The position numbers and the translations under genes were made by a program. The notes under the pieces are model-generated. The model did no database searches and had not been told where the DNA came from. It saw nothing but the letters and a program-made list of their open reading frames with translations. This document shows positions 13,668 to 24,930 of a stretch of 64,000 bases of DNA, piece after piece (within the stretch, counting starts at the first letter, position 1; every line of letters starts with the position of its first letter). Source of the stretch: Nelumbo lutea. Taxonomy: Eukaryota > Streptophyta > Magnoliopsida > Proteales > Nelumbonaceae. The stretch is from NCBI GenBank assembly GCA_022828595.1, contig JAKGHH010000008.1, positions 8,297,728-8,361,727 on the forward strand, written 5' to 3'.

Positions 13668-15150
13668 CCAACCTAATTTTAAGCCGATTGTCATATTTCA
13701 TTTACATTATATAAAATATTTTTTACTTATCACACTTAATTTTTGTTTGTCTGTGGTATCATTTGACTCAATACACTAATCCACCATATAAAAAGAAAAA
13801 TAGTTTGATTTCTAGGTTGACACTAAATTTTGTATTCCATTTCCATCAGTGATAAAATTATTTCTTATGTATAAAACTTATGGAGAAGTACGGATACATA
13901 CGATGCAAAATTCTGAATTCCACCCCCCCTACTACTAACTCTCTCCCCCCTATAAACCACATCCTGCTCGTGAATTTGGCGTCAATTAACGGTTAGGATG
14001 CATTCCCCTTGTACTTTGGGGCTATAAAATTCTGATATGGGCTGATTGGTCATTCTCCCTAAAACTTATTTTTGTTCAATATAATGAATGCATAATATTA
14101 GATATGTGCTTGATATTTTATTTTTTATAAATATATAACATTAGATATGTGCCCAATTTTTTTATCTTTTTTTTTTAATTTTTGTGGTTCTTTGTATTTT
14201 CTATTATTAAAAAATTTATTATTTGACTACGACATCATTTCATTTCTAGGTAGATTTTAAATTTAGCATTCCATTTTCATTATTAATAAAATATACTTCT
14301 TATATTTCATAGTTATTTATTTTAACTTTTTATTATTTAATTATGACATTATTTATTAATCCATTTGGCCCAAAATGGTTGAATTTCTTGCCCACCACCG
14401 GGAGGGAAGAAAATGGTTTTGTTTTCAAATTACTTTTCAAAACATTTATTTTTATACTATTAAAATTAATATTATGGATTTAATTATAAGAAATTAATGA
14501 TAAAAAAATATCTTAAATATAGGATTTAGTGAGTAGAATAGAAAAATATTTTTATTTCTAATTGGTTTAAAATTTTACATTCTATTTCCATCATTAATAA
14601 AAATATTTCTTATTTATAATACTTATTATTGTTTAATATATATGTTAAAAATGTCCCAAATTTTTGTTAATTTATATTTTTTTATTTTATCATTTAATCG
14701 TGGCAACATGGACTGATCCATTTGACCCAAAATGATTTAATTTCTTACCATCACCTAGATGAAAATACTATTTTTGTTGGGTAGACTTTAAAGTATAAGC
14801 TTTTATGTTATTAGAATTATTAATTTATGAAGTATGGATTTAATTAATAAAACTTAATGGTGAGAATAAACAAAAATGACTTAAATATATGATTCAATGA
14901 ACATGAATGCAATTTAATAATTTAAATGTTGGATTTAATGAGAGAGAGTTGAATGCATTGAATATCTTAAAATTATCTCTTTTAAACTCATTTATCCTTA
15001 GAAAATTCCAGAAATATTCTTGAGGCCATTGGTGCTTTTTAAAATAGATATATATGCTATTTATCATGCAGAAAGACCCAAAAACTTTATTTGAAGATTC
15101 CCAAAATTCTCTAATTTTAGTTCTTTTTGATATTTTTGGATGCATCTCTT
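13668..15150. other. Intergenic, very A/T-rich
   Basis: No gene or clear element is seen. Words such as ACATTAGATATGTGC and CATTTCCATCATTAATAAAA recur, so it is probably old repeat debris. Confidence 0.4.
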
Positions 15151-15406
15151 ATGGTCTTCTTTGCCTTGTTTTTATCAAATGGAATTTGGTTTATACAGAT
15201 AGCGCAGGGTTAGTTGAATTTGCCAACACAGATCAAGTAAATCATTGGATTGAGCAGCTGCATAGAAGCTATCTAAGAAGATTAATATCCTCTTTTTGAA
15301 ACTATATGTTTTGTACATATACCGCAGCCCATCTTTTTGCACCTCGGCTCCGATTTTTCTATATTATATAATTGAAAGATCTTTCTTTGCAAAAAAAAAA
15401 AAAAAA
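15151..15406 (+). mobile_element. Possible retroposed 3' end with poly(A)
   Basis: A short open stretch ends at about 15298. A non-coding tail of about 90 bases leads to a run of about 16 A residues at 15390-15405. This shape fits a truncated LINE or a retroposed transcript end, but no domain is recognised. Confidence 0.3.
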
Positions 15407-15923
15407 GCCATGATTTCATGGTTTTAGGCTACAGATTTCACCTCATATACCATTCAACCATTTTGTCAAGAGCTGCTGCTGGTTAGGGGTCCACTATTGA
15501 ATCATCGATCACCAATAAGAATGCACCTTTCTTTTGCACCTTTGAGTGTATAAAAGTAGACTGCACATTGCATTAAAGTTCGAATCTGTATTCATTAGAA
15601 TCGAGCTTATGTGTAATTTAGCAATCCGGAGTGTCAATTATTGGAAGAAGTTCCTCATTAACCTGCTTAATAACTACTCCCTTTATTATGTTTGTTTTTT
15701 ATAAATAATAAAAGGAAGTGAGATATTGAAAAGGTCACCCGTCGGGTCTCTACTGTTCTATTAATGTTATAATAATAAAAAGGGTAAATTAATGAAACCT
15801 CTCTTAAAATTTTTAACCATTCTGCTGAAATCTCTTCTCAAGTTTAGTAATTGCATTCACATCCCCTGAATTTTTCAATACAATTGCAAGTAGCCAAGTA
15901 GACCCCCTTTGATAGAATCTTCT

Positions 15924-16035
15924 AGGCTGTGTTTGGTTTGAAGGAAAGAGTAGGGAAAGGAAGAGAAAGTTAAGAAAGCCTTTACAAATTTTGTGTAGAT
16001 TTCACTACCTTTTCCTTCAAATCAAACATAGTCCT
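15924..16035. mobile_element. Small MITE, GGCTGTGTTTGGTTTGAAGG family, copy 1
   Basis: Inverted ends AGGCTGTGTTTGGTTTGAAG and CTTCAAATCAAACATAGTCC enclose about 110 bases without coding content. Three further copies lie at 24464, 31037 and 31741. The family looks Tourist-like. Confidence 0.75.
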
Positions 16036-17975
16036 AAAAAATGCATGAAAATGTCCAAAATGCCCATATAGTTATTATTGAGGCTGTTTTTTTTTTTTTA
16101 AAAAAAAAAAAAACTTCATGAACAACAAAAACAAAGAAAATTTAAAATTGCAGCTTTACATTTGAATGATTGATATGAAGGGCAAAGTTGAAAAATAATC
16201 AATTTCAGAAAAGAAATTGGAAGGATTTGGAGTAATGATTCGAATGAAGAGAAATTTTGAAAAATAAGCATTTTTATTAAAAAATAACTGCGTGAATCTA
16301 TTTGCAACTATGTAAAAAATTGAAAGGAGGTTATTATAATTACCAAACTTCAGGAAAGATTTCAGGAACAAACAGAAAACTTGGGAGGAAGTTTCAGCAA
16401 TTTATGCTAATAAAAATGATAGATGGGGCAATAATTTATTGAATTGACTTTTGACTTTGTAACAAGTTTTTTTTTTTTTTTTTTTTGTTAAGTTGCACTA
16501 TAGCAATAAAAATAATATTTATCTCCTTTTGCTTAAATAAAAGCAATTATTAACATAACCGAATGAATCATACCTCATCCAGATTTTTAGGCGAAATTAA
16601 ATTAAATGGACTTTGATTTTTTTTTGTACGATAGGACGTGAAGCCAAGCAAGTAGCTGCACTAATAGTAAAGATTATAGGGGAGAAATATAGAACAGGGC
16701 ATTACATGGTCCTGACATGCATGACCCAGTTTGGATGGGCTTTGTAGGGTTTACTGTTGATATCATACTAGCCATACCGCGGTCTACATTCAATTAACAT
16801 CACTCTATAATGAGACTGTCAATGGACTATGAAAACCAATTTCCGTTCAGATTATTCGAATTTGGATGTTAAAACCTGCGTTCATTTAAATGGATTTGAT
16901 TCCATCGATCCAAATCGAAAAAAAAAAATTCAAATTTGATTATACATTATAATATATTAATAGAATTTGATTAAATTCAAATCTTTTTCGATTCTGATAG
17001 TTCGGAATTGGATTTAAAATTTCAATAACTGTATTCCATTCGATATAGCTGACTCCAAGTCCGACCCAACTACAGCCCTAGGCTGTATGCCTATTTTATA
17101 AACAAATAGTAGTACTCATAAAATACAACTCCAACGATCTGTAATTGAATGGATCATATGGGATGCCTGGTACGAGGAGGCAAAAATTCAAACCCGTGGG
17201 TAGACGGGCTCTTTGTAATGTGACAGTGAATTCTACATATATTCTGTCACTAGCCCCACCAGCTCAGTTATGAAGAAGTATGACGAGCTATAGAACTAAG
17301 AACCTTGCTCCTGTGAGGGGCGGCATCCTGTTACTAGTTGGCAATTTTAGTCTTAACACTTAGCAGTTTCATCAAATTTGTAACTGCTGCATGGAATAAT
17401 GTTTGCCACGTGGCAACATTTTAATTTATTTTTTTCCAATTGATTCTTCGCTTGAATACAAATACACACGAGAAGCCCAACTTCATGTGGCAGCAGCTGA
17501 ACGTCAAAAGTTAAAAACTGAAAGGAGAACATTGAACTGCACTGCTACCCGAGTGCCCGTCTAATCAGAAAGTAATTCTAGTGAGATCACATCTCCGCCA
17601 TACATTGAAACATCCCTATCCCACAATGTCCCACATCACATCCCCATGTATTAGAAACATCTCCTGATGATACTATCGGTCTTAATAGTGTTATTACTGA
17701 GAGATGTTTTCAAAATGAGATAGAATTTGCTCCTCACACCTGACCTCTCACCACATTTATTATTCACCGGAGATATTTCAAATACACGATGAATGTGATT
17801 ATAATCTATCACTTTCAATACACGGCAGAGATATGCTGTGGGGCGTTGTGGGGCAGAGATGTGAACTCAATTCTAGTAAGGCTCACATACACCGTCCTCC
17901 CCACGTGACGCCCCTTGTGACCATATTTATATTTTCCACGGGATTTATAAATATCCCACATTTATATTGAATGAA
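16036..17975. other. Intergenic, no gene seen
   Basis: The A/T-rich DNA contains poly(A) and poly(T) runs (about 16100 and 16467). A stretch near 16815-17085 is rich in GGATTTGAT/ATCCAAAT words, probably a decayed hAT-like MITE. At 17580-17960 there are ACATCTCC/GGAGATGT words in both orientations, also repeat-like. Confidence 0.4.
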
Positions 17976-17979
17976 TTAT

Positions 17980-18145
17980 GAATGTGTGACAGCTCGCGGG
18001 CTTTTGTAAGTCAGTCGAGGCAGGCCCAAGGGAGCCCACATGAAATGAGAGTGAAGTGAATAAAGGAGAAGACTGGGTAACACATGTGGGTTCCCTTTGG
18101 CCTGTCTCGACTGACTTACAAAAGCCTGCAAGTTGTCACACATTC
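17980..18145. repeat. Long hairpin, two 63-nt inverted arms with a 40-nt loop
   Basis: Arm 17980-18042 and arm 18083-18145 are reverse complements at 57 of 63 positions, by hand comparison. The best block is GGCTTTTGTAAGTCAGTCGA. Further inverted similarity (ATTGAATGAA) continues outside the arms. It has no coding content. It may be a small foldback MITE or an inverted-repeat source of small RNA. Confidence 0.8.
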
Positions 18146-18309
18146 ATTCAATAACGTTTCCTTTAATAAACATTTAATTGCGATCACTAAAATAAGTTAG
18201 TACAGGGCCTACGGACTATATATGAGCCCACGTGTTTTTTACTCAAATAACCCAGTAGCAGTCTCACAGTCTGGTTAAGGACATTAGGTCTCTATAATGA
18301 CCCCACGTG

Positions 18310-18555
18310 TTAAGGTGTCAACTGGATACTGGCTCAGTTGGTAAGATCTCTCCACCTGTGGAGACGTGGGATCGGTTCTCACCTTCACCCGGGTTTGGAG
18401 ATCAATGGGTATGGGCTACTACTCCTTTGTGTGGCCCATTAAGGCGAAAAAACTCCTCGTGTTTCTCTTACCATCAGGCATCGGCTATTATGTCTTTGTC
18501 ATGTATGAATAAAAGGACACATGTATTGCATGAAGGAAGGAAGTAATAGTGGAGG
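18310..18555 (+). mobile_element. Possible tRNA-derived SINE
   Basis: TGGCTCAGTTGG at 18330-18341 matches a pol III A box, and GGGATCGGTTCTCACC some 25 bases downstream is a weaker B-box candidate. The spacing is tRNA-like, but no complete cloverleaf can be drawn. The rest is non-coding and lacks a clear poly(A) tail. Confidence 0.35.
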
Positions 18556-19090
18556 GGTCCGTTATCCTCACGAATTTAAAATAGATATTCTCCATGTGCT
18601 ATTTTCCCCTACAGGAGATTCCGACCGTAAAGTTAGGTTTCGTTTGGCGTGAAAAGACGTGCAAAAAAACATGTCTTAATCAAATGGGTTTAGGCTGCTC
18701 AAATCTTAATGCAAAATCTTAGAACCTCCTTTGATTTTCTCTAAAAGACTTGACAAACAGTCTCTTAGATTTTCTTCTTGCACTGTTAGGCTCTATTTGG
18801 CAATGTTCCCACTTGTTCCTGTTTCAGAATTAGAATTTTATTTCTTATTCTTCAGGAGTAATAGATACGTTTGACAAATTGTTCTTTAATAACAACTTTT
18901 TGTTCTACATGAACAAAAATAGCGTTTGGATATATTTCTTAATATCAGTTTTGCAAGACAAATCATTGTAAAAGATGTTGATCAATCAATCAGAGTATCT
19001 ATGCTTTCACTGAAAATATTAAAAAAAAGGAACAGAATAACCAAGACAAGTCATCACCATCAAGTAATTTTGAACAACCTAGGCATCAAT

Positions 19091-19530
19091 AAACCTATTC
19101 ATGGGCAAGGTAGCCTGATGGATTGGCCCGGCCCGACCCGTTATAAGTGGGGCTTGGTCATAATTTTTGGCTCGCGGGCTCAAGCTTAGGCCTAAAGCAC
19201 TGGGCCTGACTTTTTTTTTGGGTCGGGCTCGGGCTTTCTCATAAAAGCCCAACCCGAACCCAAGCCTAAGTCTAACTTGATATTATATATTAAATAATAA
19301 AAATATATTTTATTTAATAATATATATATATATTCTTTGTTCTCTTTTTTTTTTGGAGTAATAGTGAGTTATTTATTACTTTTGAGTTTTGCAGGTTTTC
19401 ATATAAATAAAATACTTTTTATTGAATAAAAAAAATTGTTTTTAAATTTTTGGTTGGGCTCAGGCTTGGGCCCGGGCTCAAGACCTAGGCTCGATGGTTG
19501 GGCCAGGTTCGGGTTTAAGCCTAAATATAT
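19091..19530. mobile_element. Degenerate copy of the 23965-24402 hAT-like family
   Basis: It opens with AAACCTATTCATGGGCAAGG, close to the start of the later copy, and shares GGTAGCCTGATGG. It has GC-rich CCCGACCCG/GGGCTCGGGC flanks around an AT-rich core. The right end is not conserved. Confidence 0.55.
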
Positions 19531-20258
19531 TCTATTGATACATATACAAAACCTGACATCAATCACCTCTTGGTAACAAACCAAAAATAACTTCTAAATG
19601 ATTGGGTTTGCGGTGGGTGCAAAAACATATATAAGAAATTCCAGAAAACATATATAAAAGAAAAGCCATCATCTTCTTCCGCCTCCTCTTCCAAAATTTG
19701 TTCCCCCTCCAATGCCCCCCGATGGTGTGCGAGTTTCATCAAACTTGACTCAGAGAGGGAACACTACATCAGCTAGCGAAGAAGAGAATTTGAGTAAGAA
19801 AACCAATCCAAATGGCAACATTAGTGATGAGTGATGAGATTTCAATTTCATACGGAGGAGATAACATTAACGGTTGTAATAGACTCTATTAATGCATGGG
19901 AGCAAAAAACGATTTCAGAGGTGAATCTGGTCGGAGTTTAAAACAGATGCCAAAAACCATACTTGTTGACGCTCGCCAATGAGTTTAAAACATTTGAGCA
20001 TTTGGTTCAAATGATCGGACCGTTCGACCCAATAATCGGACCCCTGACCGGTTTGATCACCGGTTCAGTTTTAAAAACCATGATAAGGAAGAATCAGCAC
20101 GATGCCAAATATCACACTAATCTCCTTTTTGTATGAGAATTGGATGATTGGGATTGCAGTTATCAACTTAGATGTCGTTTGATAATGGTTGAAATTATTG
20201 AACTAAAAGACTTATTGTATGCCTTTTGGTCACAACCTTCTTAAAATTTTATTTACTA
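19531..20258. other. Intergenic, no gene recognised
   Basis: Short open frames only. No domain, RNA gene or complete element could be recognised. Confidence 0.4.
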
Positions 20259-20642
20259 AGGCTGCTTTTGGAAACGATGCAAATGGAGTGTAAATCCCAG
20301 TTTAGGGTAAATTTGCACTTTGGTTCACTTTTGCCCGTGACAACATTACATTTATGCATTAACAAATGATAGAAAACACATTTACAATGCATATTTACAT
20401 TGATAATAAGATGTAAAAGTATATCAATAAAAATGAAGTAAATTTGCATTCAAGTGGACTTTTGATAAAAAAGGAATATGCTTTATTGGAATTTGTGTTT
20501 GCATCCATTACGGTTAAAAATCTGTTTGGTAACAAGGTAAAATTGTCAATGCACAACTAACCCAACTTTACAATCTATATGGACCATTTTACATTCTACA
20601 TATTTGCATTCACACTTATTTGCATCATTTCCAAATGCAGCC
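20259..20642. mobile_element. MITE with GGCTGCTTTTGGAAA ends
   Basis: The left end AGGCTGCTTTTGGAAACGAT and right end ATCATTTCCAAATGCAGCC form terminal inverted repeats. Inner words such as ATTTGCACT and TTTGCATT also mirror each other. No protein is encoded. Confidence 0.75.
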
Positions 20643-20698
20643 CAATGCTCAATTTGAAAACAGTACAAATATAAATATATAATGTAAAACCTTGTATA

Positions 20699-20846
20699 AG
20701 GCTCAATTTGGAAAGAGTACAAATACCAATATATACAGTGCGAGGCTTTGTATTTTGTATTTTTAAACCTATATATTTAACTATACATATTTGTATTTAT
20801 ACTCTTTTAATACTGAGTTGTATTGTACTCTTTCCAAACAGAGCCT
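20699..20846. mobile_element. Tourist-like MITE with TAA target duplication, copy 1
   Basis: Ends GGCTCAATTTGGAAAGAGTA and TACTCTTTCCAAACAGAGCC are inverted, and TAA stands on both sides. A partial extra left end precedes it at about 20647-20698. The second copy is at 31318. A 3-bp TAA duplication is typical of PIF/Harbinger-derived MITEs. Confidence 0.75.
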
Positions 20847-21370
20847 AAAAGACAAACCAATAAGCTTTCGGTTCAGCATCTTTGGCTGTTATCAAACGGC
20901 CCCTTTGATTGTAGGGCTGCGTGAGAACCCATGAAGGTCCATCCACATAATTACTCTCATGCTGAGGTTTGATCTAACTTGGGGTAAAGCAGGAGCTATC
21001 CAGCCCAGGCGCCACTTGAACTTTAGTGCTAGCCCAACTCAGGCCAGGCTCTCTTCTCAACGGGCCTGAACAGGTTGGTCAAGTTTGAGGCTTTTTCTTA
21101 TAATCACTTTTGCAGCTTTAATTTTTTAGACTATCAATGGTAAAAGTATCGTTATATTCTACACTATGTGGGAGAAAAGGGATCCAGTGATTGGTCCATT
21201 TGGGAGGAACCCAAAAGGAGCCGACATTTATTTTTCTGGCCAATTTCCAAGAGGCAAATTTGAAAACCGAAGCACCCCCAATTCCCATATGTCCATAATA
21301 AGGCGTTCTTTTGAGCAGGTTTTCAAGTAAAGCAAACTTTCAATGGTTGATATTTGTTGGAAAAAACTAT
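20847..21370. other. Intergenic, no gene recognised
   Basis: A GC-richer patch (20950-21070) contains GGCCAGGC and GGGCCTGAAC words that look repeat-derived. Nothing else is identifiable. Confidence 0.35.
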
Positions 21371-21664
21371 TATGTGTTTGATTCTGTGGGCGCTTATGGA
21401 TGGAGTGTTTCTTAGATAAACATTTTATTAAAAAATAATATAACTTTAAATGTTTTTTGTTGTTTGGTTGGACATTTCAAGTAACATCTTATAAAATTAT
21501 CTTCCACCTCAGCTTACAATTCACCAGAGGGATATTTCTATTTTCTAATATTTATCTGATAAACATTGAAATCAAACAGTGGTTTCTTGTACAATAAATG
21601 TCAATGCCAAAGTGATGCTGATGTGGTGTCTTTTTCTAATAAATGCACATAGAACCAAATATAG
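21371..21664. mobile_element. MITE related to the 10465-11230 foldback
   Basis: It shares TTTAAATGTTTTTTGTTGTT with block B and ATAAATGTCAATGCCAA with block A' of the foldback. Ends TATGTGTTTGATTCTGTG and CATAGAACCAAATATA are imperfect inverted repeats. Confidence 0.6.
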
Positions 21665-21701
21665 CTAATATAGGGTGGGATATAGGACTAATGTGGACTT
21701 T

Positions 21702-21945
21702 AGGCCCCGTTTGTTTTTCAGTAAGTTACTTACCCAGGTAAGGTAAGTGCATTTACCCATGTAAATAAGGCAATGCCCATTTTAACCATAAGAATCCATT
21801 ATTAATAGGGACGTTTTTGTCCCATTCAAGTATTGCCAACTTCCCCCTAGGTGGGAAAGTTATTTACCCACCTAGGATATGGGTATCACTTACCTAAAAA
21901 ATAAACTTTCCCTGGGTAAGTGATATTCAGAAAAATAAACTCTCT
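21702..21945. mobile_element. MITE beginning GGCCCCGTTTG
   Basis: AGGCCCCGTTTGTTTTTCAG opens the element, after TT that would complete a TTA target site. Inner GGTAAGTGCATTTACCC and GGGTAAGTGATATTC are partly palindromic. The right terminus is decayed. It is related to 6105-6345. Confidence 0.5.
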
Positions 21946-21949
21946 AGTC

Positions 21950-23130
21950 CTCACAAGACCGGCGGATTTGCTCCTCATGCATGATGCCTCACACCGACCT
22001 CACAAGAATATCCCACCGTGCATCGGAAACATCTCCCGTACTTATGTGTTATTATTTATGGAAAATGTTACTAATACATGATGGGAAATATTCCCATCTC
22101 GTACCCACATAAATCTGGAAAAAGAACATACTCCCCTCTCAAAACCCAAAAAAAGAACGCCCTCTTAGAGAAATGAACATCTATCCAATTTAAGGATATC
22201 TACACAATTACACCGTAGCGAAGTGCCAATGCGCTGGTATGAGTTTAGGCTACCCCTATTGTTTAGTACCATGGAATACACAATAGTGAATAGACACCCT
22301 GAAGCTAAGGATCTGCTGTCAATAGGGGTGAAGCAGAGATTGAACATTTGTTAAAATTTGAAAGGGCAGAGCCTTGGCCTATTATGGTGCATTTTTTTTT
22401 TCTTTTTCCAAATATACATTACTCATCCAATACGAGAAATAATGCAGATCATGTAGTAAAGTTCCTTACGCCACCCAATATGGCCAAAGGTTCCCTAGTG
22501 GAAGCTTCCCCTGCCAAGTGCCAAACCTAACCTATTTCTAGTTGAGATGATATGCGAGTGTGAGCCAGCCACTCTGGGTTTGTTAATACAAATAAGCAAA
22601 CGGCTTTCAGAATAAGAAAGGACTGAGTGCCAAAATCGAATTTCGTCCTCACAAGACTGTGCACAATCCCTTACAATCTTGTATTGAAATTTTAAGTATA
22701 GAGATATTCCAATGCACAGCTGTAAAAGACTATACTAACACGGTGTTAACACAGTCTTGTGAGCACTCATTCGAATCTTCTGAGTGCCTTAAATTTGCAA
22801 ACAAGTCAGCGACATAATAGACCTATCTAAATGCATGTACATAAGATACTTAATCGATCCTTTAAACAAATTGAAATCTAGAACAATTTAATACAATAGG
22901 TGGGGGGTGGGGAGGATGCTCAAAACCTTTCAAACGTTGATGACAAGTCTCGAATCACCCTATATTCTTTCTATTCTCCCTGTCCAACCCTTATGCCCCT
23001 TTGCTCCACCTTTTATCAGTGTTTTTCACAAGTAACAAAGATGGTCTAAAGTTTCAATGTTTTCAAATTGAAATTTGTGAGGAGAGATCTATTCTGGTCA
23101 CAAGGCAAGGATTTCATTTCAAAATTTCAC
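21950..23130. other. Intergenic, no gene recognised
   Basis: A dispersed repeat patch (about 21955-22110) shares ACATCTCCC words with 10110 and 17600. The remainder shows only short frames without recognisable domains. Confidence 0.4.
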
Positions 23131-23143
23131 CCAAGGTTCAAAG

Positions 23144-23537
23144 TAGTGGTGTCAATTGGACTGGATTTGGTTCAATCCGGTCCAGTCTAGTGTGAGTTCA
23201 TTACAAATGGATCTGGTCCAATCTAGTCCAATGAATATTTTGGACCATTTTGGACCGGTTCAGAGACTGTCCAATCTATTCAAATTCCTGTTTAATTTAG
23301 ATTGGTTTTAACTCAAACCTGGTCTATTACACTTATGTTTTTATCTTCTATCAATGGACCAGATATTGGGTCAATCTAATATAAATTCATTATGGACGGA
23401 CCGGGACCAATCCAATATGTCATATTGGTCCGTCCAGTTCATCCAAATTCAATATGTCTTATTGATCTGTCCAATCCGTCCAAATAGATTTTGGTTTTGA
23501 CGGAGTCCAACCTAAAACCAGTTCTTTGACACCCCTA
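23144..23537. mobile_element. hAT-type MITE with perfect 8-bp target duplication
   Basis: The element starts TAGTGGTGTCAA and ends TTGACACCCCTA, an imperfect terminal inverted repeat. GTTCAAAG lies directly on both sides (23136-23143 and 23538-23545). The 394-base interior is rich in GGTCCAAT/ATTGGACC words and has no transposase. Eight-base duplication and short inverted ends are the mark of hAT elements. Confidence 0.88.
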
Positions 23538-23545
23538 GTTCAAAG

Positions 23546-23956
23546 TGTCGTACTCTTATATGCCAAAAGTTTTCTTTTGAATGATAGTTTTAACAATTTC
23601 AACAAATAACTGACGATTGATTAACAACAGGGACCAATTTGACACTTTTTGAAAGGTTTAATACTGCAGTGACATGTTTGATAGATCGGGTGCCAAACTT
23701 AACACTGCCCCAAAAATTCAGGCTAGTAAAGTGGAATTTCAAGTATGATATACACAGATATGCATGTTTTGATATTTTGAAACTGTTTTTATCCATCACC
23801 GTCAACAACATCACAGAAAAGGAAGGAAAGAAAGAGGATTTAGCTGGACCCGTGGAACCAAATGATAACTTCAGTGGGGCTGAAGTAACCTTTGACACAG
23901 TTTCTATAGGAGAAGGCAGGTCGTGGGGCGATCGTTCTGGGATGGACTTGTGGAGG
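23546..23956. other. Spacer between two hAT-type elements
   Basis: One open frame of about 100 codons runs on each strand here. The minus-strand text AATTGGTCCCTGTTGTTAA is typical of decayed plant MITEs rather than a gene. No domain is recognised. Confidence 0.4.
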
Positions 23957-23964
23957 GAGTAGAT

Positions 23965-24402
23965 CAGACCTGTTCATGGGCCAGGTAGCCTGATGGCCCG
24001 GCCTGAACCAGCCCACACCCCGATCGGGCTTGGACATGTAATTAAGCCCGTGGGCCTGACCTCAGGCCCAAAACACCAAACCCGATTGTTTATCAGGCCG
24101 AGCTCAGAATTTGTCATAAAAGCCCAACCCGATCCGACTCATTTATATAATATAAAATATAGAATATTTATTATATAATATATATATATATATATTAATA
24201 ATTTAATATATACATTTTTTATTTTTTTTCTTTATAATTTCTCTCTCTATTCAGCCACTTCAGCAGTGGCATGAACTATATACTTCGGGCTCGGGCCCAT
24301 GGGCTTTTTATGAGGGCCAAGCTCGACCCCAAGCAGGCTCGAGCTTGGGCAGCATACTGTTAATACAGAGTGAAAGCCCGACCCGACCCATAAACAGGTC
24401 TA
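23965..24402. mobile_element. hAT-type MITE, CAGACCTGTT family, perfect 8-bp target duplication
   Basis: Ends CAGACCTGTTCATGGG and CCCATAAACAGGTCTA are inverted with few mismatches. GAGTAGAT is present on both sides (23957-23964 and 24403-24410). GC-rich shoulders full of CCCGACCCG/GGGCTCGGG enclose an AT core with a TA microsatellite. It has no transposase. Relatives are at 3233 and 19091. Confidence 0.88.
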
Positions 24403-24463
24403 GAGTAGATACGCCAGCCTACTAATTGCCAGTGAATATGCTATGCTGGTGTTCGGTAAACAT

Positions 24464-24587
24464 TTAGGTTATGATTGATTTGAAGGAAAAGGTAGGGAAA
24501 AGAAGGGAAAGACAGAATAACCAATACAAATTTCCCTACCTTTTCCTTCTTTCCCTACATTTTCCTTCAAACCAAACATAGCCTTAA
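24464..24587. mobile_element. Small MITE, GGCTGTGTTTGGTTTGAAGG family, copy 2
   Basis: Ends GGTTATGATTGATTTGAAGG and CCTTCAAACCAAACATAGCC are inverted, flanked by TTA on both sides. It lies a few hundred bases past the MYB stop codon. Confidence 0.75.
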
Positions 24588-24930
24588 GAGATTAAGATCC
24601 ACATGTGGTGTGGCTCATGTCTATGTACACTGGCGTGTGCCCTCATGATAGGTATACGTGGCCAGTTGGGACAGTTGTGTTCGCAGCATATCTGATATCC
24701 CTCTTCAACGCGAGGAGCTGAGAACCATCAAGCTATTTGGGCTCAGATTTTCTAAATTAGTCTTTTGTTTTACAGCATATCTGGAAGACTGGAAAGAAGC
24801 TCGTATGGGCCCAAAAAAGAGAAATAAAACATAAATGCTAGGGAAATTTATAATTTTATATAAGGAAAACCAAAAAAGAAAAGCGGACAAAAAAAAGAAC
24901 GAGTTACATAGAACCTCCATTCTCTTTGAT

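Noticed and set aside
18310..18400. Functional tRNA gene
   Set aside because: An A-box match exists but no full cloverleaf or proper B box could be drawn; kept only as a possible SINE.
23639..23962. 107-codon open frame between the hAT elements
   Set aside because: The complementary strand reads like decayed repeat text, and no domain or exon structure supports a gene.
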